A DNA stretch of 15,136 nt from assembly GCA_965183875.1 (NCBI GenBank), contig CBCYMK010000014.1:1-15136 (forward strand), written 5' to 3'. The first letter of the stretch is position 1, and the number at the start of each line of letters is the position of its first letter. The notes under the pieces were generated by a model. That model did not search any database and was not told where the DNA came from. It saw only the letters and a list, made by a program, of their open reading frames with translations. The DNA is from UBA6772 sp965183875. Lineage in GTDB: Bacteria; Bacteroidota; Bacteroidia; Flavobacteriales; UBA7430. Shown here piece after piece: positions 7,559 to 15,136 of the stretch. The position numbers were made by a program, and so were the translations under genes.

Positions 7559-10429
7559 ATGCGACTTTTAAAGCTTGTTTTATCCCTTTTACTTGTATTT
7601 CCTATGGTTGTAAATGCTACGCACCTAATCGGTGGTGAGGTTGTTTACACCTGTTTAGGAGGGAATCAATACGAGATAAAAGTGATTATTTATAGAGATT
7701 GTGGTCCTTCAAATACCAACGGAACAGGTTTCGATGGTAGTGGAGTAATCACTATTTACGATATGAATAATAATTTTGTAAGCGAGTTAGAGCACGGTTC
7801 TGTCTTTGCAGAATATGTAGTCGATGAGTTCACTAACGAATGCTTGTCTTTGCCGCCTGAGTTGTGTGTGGAAAAAGGTACTTATACAGTAATTACTACG
7901 CTACCTAATAACGGGGAAGGCTATCAGGTCGTTTATCAGCGTTGTTGTAGAAACGACCAAGTTTTAAATATTGTTGATCCAGGAGATTTAGGCTCTTCCT
8001 TGGTTGCTTATATTCCGCCAATTTCTGGAGATGCTTGTAATAACTCACCTTCTTTTGATAGTTATCCTCCAATGGCTCTTTGTTTAGGCTCAGATGTGGA
8101 AATTAGCCAGTCTGCAACCGATGTAGATGGTGATTCTTTGGTTTATTCTTTGGTAGCACCCTTTCACGGTTCAAGTGACGTAGATCCTACAGAAACCTAC
8201 GCGCCTCCTTATGCTCAAGTGGCTTGGGAAACAGGGTATTCTGATGCTTATCCAATGGATTCGAACCCTGTTTTAGGGATAGATCCTACCAATGGAATTA
8301 TTAGTGGTACACCTACGCAAGAAGGGTATTACGTTATAGGTATAAAAGTTGAAGAATATAGAAACGGCGTTTATTTAGGTGAGATTTTAAGAGATTTTAG
8401 ATTCTTAGTCGTGGATTGTGAAATTGCCACTGCTGCCTCACCCATAGCAGATATTTACTGTGATGGATTAGATGTAACCTTTACCAATGAAAGTTTAAAT
8501 GCATTTGACTATTATTGGGATTTCGGAGACCTTACAAGTACAACCGATAATTCTACCTTAGAAGCTCCTATTTATGTGTATCCCGATAGTGGAACTTACG
8601 AGGTTACTCTTATCGCGAATCCTGGTTCTTTCTGTTCCGATACTTCATTAATTAGTTTTTCCCTTTATACAGATGTGTATCCTTATTTTTCATTGCCTGC
8701 CACAAACTGTGATGAAGATGCTGTTTACGATTTTATAGGTTCTGGTATTATTCCTGAAGACGGGAATTTCGCTTGGGATTTTGGTGTCAATGCAACTACG
8801 CAATTTTCTAACGACTTATCTCCTCAAAATATAGAGTTTTCTAATGATGGAGCTCAGGAGATTTCTTTTACAGTGAGTTATTTAGATTGTGAGGAAACTT
8901 ATGAGCAAGTACTACTTACTTCTGGTAATGATCTGAATTCAATGAGTTCTACTCTAAATGAATTGTGCGAACCCCAAACAGTTACTTTTACAGCAAATAG
9001 CAATTCTTCTGCTCCCTTAGTGTACGATTGGAATTTGGGAAATGGATCTAACTCCGTACTAGAAAATCCTGTTGTTCAGTACGAACCTGGGGTGTATGAT
9101 GTAAGCTTAACTGTTTTGAACACTGTTACGGGCTGTGAGAGTTTTATTTCTGAAGATCAGTGGATTTCTGTTTACCCACAACCCCTTGCTTTATTTCAAT
9201 CAAGTGTGCTTACTGGTTGTAGTCCTTTAGAGGTTAGCTTTGCAAATCTTAGTGAAGATGCAGATGATTATGAATGGACTGTAAATGGCCTTACTCAAGG
9301 GGCTAACGAGGCTTTTAATTTTGTTTTTGATGAAGGTACTTATACGGTAAATCTTGAAGTTTCGAACGATTACTTTTGTAGTCATAGCGATGAGATGAGT
9401 GTAGAGATTTTGGCAATGCCTGTTGTAGATGCCAGTTTCCAGCTCGACTACGAATGTAACGATGATCTTGAAATTAGTATTGTAGATAATTCAGATTCGT
9501 ATACTGATCTAGAATGGGATCTAGGTGATGGAAATACTTTGTCTGGCTCACAGGGCACCTATAACTATTCCGGCGAAGGGGTATATACTGTAAGTTTAGT
9601 GGCTACTAATTCGAGTTCTTGCAATCTAACGAGTTCTGCTAGTTCTACAGTAATTGTTGTTCAACCACCTTTGGTTGAGTTTGCTACTGTACCAACAAAC
9701 GATTGTGAATCTGGTTTGTTAGAATTTCAAAATTTGAGTACTATTTCTAATTTAGATAATGTCTTAAGTTGGGCTTGGGATCTCGGCGATGGAACGCTTA
9801 GTTCATCTTACTCCGAAGAACATGTGTATGTTGATGAAGGTGTTTATACGGTGAGTTTGTCTGTGGAAACTGAACAAGGCTGTAGTGGTAGTTATGACGA
9901 GGATGTAAATATAGGTTTCCTTCAAAAGCCTCTGTCTTTGTTTAGTTATACTATAGATTCATGTACACGCGAGCTTACACTTATTAACGAATCTGAATTG
10001 TCTAACAGTTACGTCTGGGATTTAAATGGAGAAGAGTCTGTAGAGATTAATCCTGTTATGCCTATAGAGGTGGGAGGGTCTTATACGGTTAGTTTAATCG
10101 CGAGTAATGAGTTTTGTTCTGATGAGTTAATTCAAGAGATTGATTATAGCGCAGAGGAGGCTTATAAGCATGTGGTTGTACCTAATGTATTCACACCAAA
10201 TGGGGATATGCAAAATGAGGTGCTATTAGTAAGTGGGCTTAATGAGTGTGAGAATGCTAGTCTTAAGGTGTTTAATAGGTGGGGTGTAGAGGTTTTTCAT
10301 ACCCTAGCACCATTAACAGAGCCTTGGAATGGTCGTAACCATTCGAACGAAGTTTTAGACGGTGTTTATTATTATTTATTGGAACTGGAGTATTTAAGTA
10401 TTACTGGGGATGTTACAATTTTTAGGTAA
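7559..10429 (+). CDS. Secreted PKD-repeat surface protein with T9SS type B C-terminal sorting domain
   Basis: The 956-residue protein is probably a surface adhesin or motility/structural protein; no specific function can be assigned. Residues 1-20 are a signal peptide (MRLLKLVLSLLLVFPMVVNA), which is why the ATG at 7559 is preferred to the one ten codons upstream at 7529. Residues 21-290 form a Cys-rich N-terminal domain (GGEVVY, IYRDC, VYQRCCRN, SATDVDGDSLVY, RDFRFLVVDC) that I recall from many large Bacteroidota surface proteins but which has no known function. Seven PKD-like units follow (about 291-868), with WDFGD, AWDFG, YDWNLGNG, YEWTVNG, LEWDLGDG, WAWDLGDG and YVWDLNG cores. Each unit has two cysteines. 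The end (about 871-956: VVVPNVFTPNGD, FNRWGVEVF, WNGR, LDGVYYYLLEL, VTIFR) is a gliding-motility-associated type B sorting domain, predicting export by the type IX system. The gene stands alone between glyA and ychF. Confidence 0.88.
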   Translation: MRLLKLVLSLLLVFPMVVNATHLIGGEVVYTCLGGNQYEIKVIIYRDCGPSNTNGTGFDGSGVITIYDMNNNFVSELEHGSVFAEYVVDEFTNECLSLPPELCVEKGTYTVITTLPNNGEGYQVVYQRCCRNDQVLNIVDPGDLGSSLVAYIPPISGDACNNSPSFDSYPPMALCLGSDVEISQSATDVDGDSLVYSLVAPFHGSSDVDPTETYAPPYAQVAWETGYSDAYPMDSNPVLGIDPTNGIISGTPTQEGYYVIGIKVEEYRNGVYLGEILRDFRFLVVDCEIATAASPIADIYCDGLDVTFTNESLNAFDYYWDFGDLTSTTDNSTLEAPIYVYPDSGTYEVTLIANPGSFCSDTSLISFSLYTDVYPYFSLPATNCDEDAVYDFIGSGIIPEDGNFAWDFGVNATTQFSNDLSPQNIEFSNDGAQEISFTVSYLDCEETYEQVLLTSGNDLNSMSSTLNELCEPQTVTFTANSNSSAPLVYDWNLGNGSNSVLENPVVQYEPGVYDVSLTVLNTVTGCESFISEDQWISVYPQPLALFQSSVLTGCSPLEVSFANLSEDADDYEWTVNGLTQGANEAFNFVFDEGTYTVNLEVSNDYFCSHSDEMSVEILAMPVVDASFQLDYECNDDLEISIVDNSDSYTDLEWDLGDGNTLSGSQGTYNYSGEGVYTVSLVATNSSSCNLTSSASSTVIVVQPPLVEFATVPTNDCESGLLEFQNLSTISNLDNVLSWAWDLGDGTLSSSYSEEHVYVDEGVYTVSLSVETEQGCSGSYDEDVNIGFLQKPLSLFSYTIDSCTRELTLINESELSNSYVWDLNGEESVEINPVMPIEVGGSYTVSLIASNEFCSDELIQEIDYSAEEAYKHVVVPNVFTPNGDMQNEVLLVSGLNECENASLKVFNRWGVEVFHTLAPLTEPWNGRNHSNEVLDGVYYYLLELEYLSITGDVTIFR

Positions 10430-10507
10430 TCTTCTTACTTATCACCTATTAGCCTTAGTTCTGAATAAAACTTTTAATTTTTAACTTTCAACTCTTGAGT
10501 GAAAAGC

Positions 10508-10515
10508 TATCTTTG
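10508..10515 (+). promoter_or_regulatory. Putative -7 promoter element for ychF
   Basis: TATCTTTG matches the Bacteroidota -7 consensus TAnnTTTG and ends 18 bp before the ychF ATG, predicting a very short leader. A weak TTTC at 10486-10489, 18 bp upstream, could serve as the -33 element. The 104-bp gap after the PKD gene shows no convincing terminator. Confidence 0.5.
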
Positions 10516-10533
10516 CAATTCTAAAAATTAGCT

Positions 10534-11625
10534 ATGAAGTGTGGAATTGTAGGATTGCCTAATGTTGGTAAATCAACCCTTTTTAATTGTTTGTCTAATG
10601 CTAAGGCTTTGGCAGCAAATTATCCCTTTGCAACAATAGAACCTAATGTAGGTGTTATTCCGGTGCCAGATGACAGGATGGCTAAATTGGAAGAACTAGT
10701 AAAGCCTGAGAAAATGCATCAAGCAATTGTCGAAATTGTTGATATCGCTGGATTGGTGCGTGGTGCTAGTAAAGGAGAAGGTTTAGGGAATAAATTTCTT
10801 GCTAATATTAGAGAAACCCAAGCTATAATACATGTATTGCGTTGTTTCGATGATGATAATATTACGCATGTTGATGAGTCTATAAATCCTGTTAGGGATA
10901 AAGAAACCATCGATATTGAATTGCAGATAAAAGATTTAGAGTCTGTAGAGAAAAAGATCGAAACGACTAAAAAGAAAACCCGTACCGGAGATAAAGAGGC
11001 TGCTAAGCATCTTTTGATACTCGAGAAATATAAAGCTCACTTTGAAGCTGGAGAGTCTGCTAGGTCAATCGATTTAACCGATAAGGAAAAGGAAGTTGTA
11101 GAAGACTTAATGCTATTAACTGATAAGCCAATCTTATACATTTGTAATGTAAATGAAGATGATGCAAATACAGGTAATGCTTATGTAGAAGCTGTTAAAG
11201 AGGCAATAAAAGAAGAAGATGCTGAAATGCTTGTGATTGCTGCTGGGATGGAAGCGGATATTATGGAGTTGGAGACTTTTGAAGAACGTCAAGAGTTCTT
11301 AAACGACATGGGTTTAACTGAACCGGGTGTGAAAAAAGTAATTCGTACAGCTTATTCTTTGTTGAAACTACAAACTTATTTTACCGCTGGAGTAAAAGAG
11401 GTTAGAGCTTGGACTATAAAAGAAGGTTTTACCGCTCCTCAAGCAGCAGGAGTAATTCATACCGATTTCGAAAAAGGATTTATTAGAGCAGAAGTAATAA
11501 AATACGAAGACTATATTGCTTTGGGTTCTGAATTGGCTTGTAAAGAAGCGGGTAAGTTGTCTGTTGAAGGTAAAGATTACATAGTTCAGGATGGTGATAT
11601 TATGCACTTCCGTTTCAATGTTTAA
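10534..11625 (+). CDS. ychF: YchF/OLA1-family nucleotide-binding GTPase-like protein
   Basis: YchF is a near-universal Obg-related P-loop protein that binds ribosomes. Characterised members prefer ATP and have been linked to stress and translation; its exact role is unsettled. The 363 residues match the family. GLPNVGKST at 7-15 is the P-loop, NYPFATIEPNVG at 29-40 the switch I region, and DIAGLVRGASKGEGLGNKFL at 70-89 the G3/switch II with the characteristic Leu in place of the catalytic Gln. NVNE replaces the GTP-specific NKxD, as expected for an ATP-preferring member. A coiled-coil insertion (about 125-200) and a C-terminal TGS domain (about 280-360, ending DGDIMHFRFNV) complete the protein. 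The start at 10534 is fixed by the conserved MKCGIVGLPNVG. Confidence 0.97.
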   Translation: MKCGIVGLPNVGKSTLFNCLSNAKALAANYPFATIEPNVGVIPVPDDRMAKLEELVKPEKMHQAIVEIVDIAGLVRGASKGEGLGNKFLANIRETQAIIHVLRCFDDDNITHVDESINPVRDKETIDIELQIKDLESVEKKIETTKKKTRTGDKEAAKHLLILEKYKAHFEAGESARSIDLTDKEKEVVEDLMLLTDKPILYICNVNEDDANTGNAYVEAVKEAIKEEDAEMLVIAAGMEADIMELETFEERQEFLNDMGLTEPGVKKVIRTAYSLLKLQTYFTAGVKEVRAWTIKEGFTAPQAAGVIHTDFEKGFIRAEVIKYEDYIALGSELACKEAGKLSVEGKDYIVQDGDIMHFRFNV

Positions 11626-11694
11626 TTGTTGATAAAATTGTTAGAGCTTTTACAGGTGTAAAGGCATAATAGTTATTAAAATAAGTACTTTTAA

Positions 11695-11732
11695 AGAGTA
11701 GTATAGGTTAGCCTATACTACTTTCTTTTTTA
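11695..11732 (+). terminator. Rho-independent terminator of ychF
   Basis: A perfect 11-bp stem (11697-11707 with 11712-11722; AGTAGTATAGG and CCTATACTACT) with a TTAG loop is followed by the pyrimidine run CTTTCTTTTTT. It lies about 70 bp after the ychF stop and only about 30 bp before the parE ATG, so it could instead, or also, be part of the parE leader. Confidence 0.75.
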
Positions 11733-11753
11733 CAACATATTCAATAAATTCTT

Positions 11754-13600
11754 ATGGCAGAGAATCAATACACAGAAGACAGTATTAGGTCGCTAGACTG
11801 GAAAGAGCATATTCGCTTGCGCCCAGGGATGTATATTGGTAAACTCGGAGACGGTACTGCTCAAGACGATGGTGTTTATATACTTCTTAAGGAAGTGGTA
11901 GACAATTGTGTTGATGAGTACGTGATGGGGCATGGGAAAAATATTGAAGTTAGTGTTCGTGGGAAAAAAATTACAGTTAGAGATTACGGTAGAGGTATTC
12001 CACTAGGAAAGGTAATCGATTGTGTTTCTAAAATCAATACCGGAGGGAAATACGACTCTAAAGCTTTTAAAAAATCCATCGGCTTAAATGGAGTTGGTAC
12101 AAAAGCTGTAAATGCCCTATCCGATTATTTTAAAGTTCAATCTGTAAGAGACGGGAAAACAAAAATTGTAGAATTTCATCAAGGTGAAGTAGCCTTAGAA
12201 GAAGAGGTTCAAGAAACCTCTGTCCGTAAAGGTACCCGAGTTTCATTTATTCCTGACGAAACCATTTTTAGTAACTTCCGTTATGTGAATGAGTATATCG
12301 AGAAGATGATGTGGCATTATGCCTATCTGAATACGGGACTTACCATGGTTTATAATGGAGAGAAGTTTCATTCAGAAAATGGCTTACTTGATCTTTTAAA
12401 TAGTGAAATCACCGAAGCCAATACGCATTATCCTGTTATACATTTAGTAGGAGAAGATATTGAAATAGCGATGACCCATATGCGTAGTCAATATGGAGAG
12501 TCGTACCATTCTTTTGTGAATGGTCAAAATACCACAATGGGTGGAACGCATCAGGCTGCTTTTCGAGAAGCAGTGGTGAAAACGATTCGCGAATACTACG
12601 GTAAAAATTATGATGCTGCTGATATCAGACAGTCTATAAATGCAGCCATTAGTGTGAAGGTGATTGAACCTATTTTTGAGTCTCAAACAAAAACCAAGTT
12701 AGGATCTGCCGATATGGGGCCAGGTTTACCTACAGTTAGGACTTTCATAAATGATTTCGTAAAAAGTCAACTCGATAATTATCTACATAAGAATCCTGAG
12801 GTAGCCGACGCGCTTCAGAAAAAAATATTATTAGCAGAGAGAGAACGGAAGGACTTAGCAGGGATAAAAAAACTCAGTAGAGAAAGAGCAAAGAAATCTA
12901 ACCTACACAATAAAAAATTACGTGACTGTAGAGTTCATTATAATGAGGTGAAAAAAAGAACGCCATTTAGAATCGACTCTATTTATTACAGAGGGTGATT
13001 CTGCTAGTGGTTCTATTACAAAGTCGCGCGATGTAAATACACAAGCAGTATTTAGCTTAAAAGGGAAACCTTTAAATTCATACGGTTTAACAAAGAAAAT
13101 CGTTTACGAAAACGAAGAGTTTTAACCTGGTTCAAGCAGCACTTAATATTGAAGATGGATTAGCTGACTTGCGTTATAATAACGTTGTTATCGCTACCGA
13201 TGCCGATGTTGATGGAATGCATATACGTTTATTATTGATTACCTTCTTTTTACAATTTTTCCCTGAATTAATTCGAGAAGGACATTTGTATATTCTTCAA
13301 ACGCCTCTATTTAGAGTGCGTAACAAAAAGGAAACTGTCTATTGTTACGATGAGCTTGAGAAAATCGATGCTATGAAAAGCTTGAAAGGGAAGTTAGAAA
13401 TTACTCGATTTAAAGGGTTGGGTGAGATTTCCCCCAACGAATTTAAAGGCTTTATAGGAGATGATATTCGTTTGGAACCGGTTATGATCGGAAAAGAACA
13501 ATCTATCCCCGAAATGTTGAAGTTTTATATGGGTAAAAATACCCCAGATCGTCAGCAGTTTATTATTGAGAACCTTCGTGTAGAAAAAGGAGTAGAGTAG
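11754..13600 (+). pseudogene. parE: DNA topoisomerase IV subunit B, interrupted by two +1 frameshifts (possibly sequence error)
   Basis: ParE is the ATPase and TOPRIM subunit of topoisomerase IV, which with ParC decatenates and relaxes DNA. Three frames together encode about 614 residues, full length for a GyrB/ParE protein of this group. Frame one (11754-12957) has the GHKL ATPase with E47 and N51, DYGRGIPLGKV at 77-87 and LNGVGTKAVNALS at 111-123. It then runs into a stop at 12996-12998. One extra A in the A7 run at 12951-12957 moves the sequence to frame two, which encodes STLFITEGDSASGSITKSRD with the TOPRIM Glu (codon 12991-12993). One extra T in 13120-13123 moves it to frame three, with the metal-binding ATDADVDGMHIR (from about 13196) and the end at 13600. 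As written, the product lacks TOPRIM and would be inactive. Protein conservation is unbroken apart from the indels. The gene was called ParE rather than GyrB from the start sequence and the parC neighbour. Confidence 0.88.
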
Positions 13601-13602
13601 TT

Positions 13603-15136
13603 ATGAGTGAAGAAAAAGAATATTCTGAAGATAAATCTTATGCCGAAGAGCAAGAAGTAAGTACAATAACTCAGGTTGATGGGATGTACGAAAGCTGGTT
13701 TTTAGATTACGCATCTTATGTAATTCTAGAAAGGGCGGTTCCCGATATTCACGATGGATTAAAGCCTGTACAACGTAGAATTCTCCATTCTTTAAAAGAA
13801 ATGGACGATGGGCGATATAATAAAGTAGCCAATGTAATTGGTAATACTATGAAGTACCACCCACACGGTGATGCTTCTATTGGTGACGCTCTAGTGAATA
13901 TGGGGCAAAGGACTTGCTAATAGATATGCAAGGTAACTGGGGGAATATATTAACGGGCGATAGAGCAGCAGCTCCCCGTTATATAGAATCTCGTTTATCA
14001 AAGTTTGCTCTAGAGGTTGTATTTAACCCGAAAATCACTGATTGGGTGCCTACCTACGATGGTAGAACCAAAGAACCTGTTCCCTTCCAGTAAAATTCCC
14101 TTTATTATTAGCTCAAGGAGTAGAAGGTATTGCTGTTGGTTTGTCAACCAAAATTATGCCTCACAATTTTGTAGAACTTATCGATGCTTCCATCTCTATT
14201 TTACGTGGAAGAGGTCAGAAGGTATATCCAGACTTTCCTACAGGTGGTATTGCAGATTTCTCTCAGTATAACGATGGCCATAGAGGAGGAAAGATAAAGG
14301 TACGTGCACGTATAGAACAGGTAGATACCAAACTTTTAAAAATTACGGAACTTCCTTTTGCTACCACCACTTCTACTTTAATAGATTCGGTGATTAAAGC
14401 AAATGAGAAAGGAAAGATAAAAATTAAGAAAATTGAAGATAATACTGCGGAGTTTGTAGAAATTCTAATTCATCTTCCAACTGGTGTTTCGCCTGATAAA
14501 ACAATTGATGCTTTATATGCATTCTCCGATTGTGAGATTTCTATCTCGCCAAATGCATGTATCATTAAAAATGATAAACCCTATTTTTTAACTGTTTCTG
14601 ATATTCTTAAGCAGTCTACAGCACATTCTTTAGAGCTTTTAAAAGCAGAATTAGAGATATTGCTCGCTGAGCAACAAGCCTTATGGCATTTTGCTTCTTT
14701 GGAACGTATCTTTATAGAGAACAAAATCTATAGAGATATAGAAGATTGTGAAACTTGGGAAGCTGTAATTATTGCTATCCGTGAAGGTTTAAATCCTCAT
14801 ATAAAACATTTAAAAGAAGAGGTTACAGACGAAGATATTGTTCGTCTTACAGAGATAAAAATTAAGCGTATTTCAAAATTTGATTTAGATAAAGCAAATG
14901 AAAATCTAAAACGTATTGAAGATGCTATTGCAGATCTTAAAAATAAGCTTGCAAACCTGATTGATTATGCCGTAGATTATTTCAAGAATCTTAAAAAGAA
15001 ATACAAAGAGGGTAGAGCCCGTAAAACGGAGATAAGATCTTCGAAACAATTGTAGCTTCTAAAGTAGCAATCAGAAATTCAAAAATTATACATCAATAAA
15101 GAAGAAGGCTTTATTGGGACTTCTCTCCGCAAAGAT
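13603..15136 (+). pseudogene. parC: DNA topoisomerase IV subunit A, 5' part, interrupted by four single-base indels (possibly sequence error)
   Basis: ParC is the DNA-cleaving subunit partnered with ParE. It starts 2 bp after the parE stop and runs off the window; about 512 codons are present of the roughly 850-900 expected. The first frame (13603-13920) has DYASYVILERAVPDIHDGLK and YHPHGDASIGDALVNMGQ. Restoring one A at 13907-13909 opens DLLIDMQGNWGNILTGDRA and the active-site Tyr (codon 13980-13982, in APRYIESRL). Restoring one C at 14087-14088 opens PVKFPLLLAQGVEGIAVGLS and a long stretch to about 15040 with the coiled-coil region and GRARKTEIRS. Restoring one T at 15040-15041, and removing one A in the A5 run at 15081-15085, gives FETIVASKVAI then YINKEEGFIGTSLRKD to the edge, the start of the C-terminal beta-propeller. 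Without correction only about 105 residues are made, lacking the catalytic Tyr. Confidence 0.86.

Noticed and set aside
7411..7638. Plus-strand open frame overlapping the start of the PKD protein gene
   Set aside because: It begins just after the glyA terminator without a promoter, and its second half is the signal-peptide coding region in another frame.
10486..10504. Imperfect dyad TTTCAaCTC..GAGTGAAA upstream of ychF
   Set aside because: It is short, has a bulge, and lies in AT-rich sequence where such dyads occur by chance; not strong enough to call an operator.
10719..12686. Minus-strand open frames at 10719-10910, 11368-11607 and 12444-12686
   Set aside because: All are antisense to conserved regions of ychF or parE and have no family features.
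12951..12957. Programmed ribosomal frameshift at the A7 run in parE
   Set aside because: A slippery run alone is not enough: the second parE indel and four parC indels lie in different, non-slippery contexts, so a single recoding event cannot restore the proteins.
14017..14271. Plus-strand open frame spanning the second parC indel
   Set aside because: It is an out-of-frame reading of the ParC core; the conserved protein lies in the frames described for parC.

Overview
The window looks like a core-chromosome segment of a member of the Bacteroidota, most likely Flavobacteriales. The DNA is AT-rich and genes lack clear Shine-Dalgarno sites. Several upstream regions carry the Bacteroidota -7 promoter element TAnnTTTG. 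One gene encodes a PKD-repeat surface protein ending in a type B sorting domain of the type IX secretion system. The protein sequences (PurA, Fur, Rel, fumarylacetoacetase, SHMT, YchF, topoisomerase IV) match what I remember of flavobacterial versions. I ran no search, so the taxonomic call is inference.

Layout. On the minus strand, 1-6004: the 5' part of an OstA/LptA-like envelope gene (1-602), purA (632-1903), a fur-family regulator (1914-2369), a bifunctional Rel/SpoT ppGpp enzyme (2435-4642) and fahA (4739-6004). On the plus strand: glyA (6086-7360), a 956-residue secreted PKD-repeat protein (7559-10429), ychF (10534-11625), parE (11754-13600) and the first part of parC (13603 to the window end). 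Rho-independent terminators follow purA, fahA, glyA and ychF. There is no gene-free stretch over 300 bases; the longest gap (7361-7558) holds the glyA terminator and a probable promoter. I saw no tRNA, rRNA, CRISPR array, insertion sequence or prophage.

How the genes relate. rel, fur and purA lie head to tail with small gaps and may be co-transcribed, joining the (p)ppGpp enzyme to a purine-synthesis enzyme known in E. coli as a ppGpp target. fahA (last step of tyrosine breakdown) and glyA (one-carbon supply) diverge from an 81-bp region with back-to-back promoter elements. parE and parC form a 2-bp-spaced operon for topoisomerase IV.

Main anomaly. parE and parC carry six single-base indels in 2.1 kb, at or beside short homopolymer runs, while every gene in the first 12.9 kb is open. 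Protein conservation resumes immediately after each indel and no nonsense substitution is seen. This fits consensus or assembly error near a contig end better than true gene decay. I found no convincing previously undescribed system. The best open leads are the Cys-paired PKD surface protein, the terminator that directly abuts the start codon of the OstA-like gene, and the inverted repeat between rel and fur.
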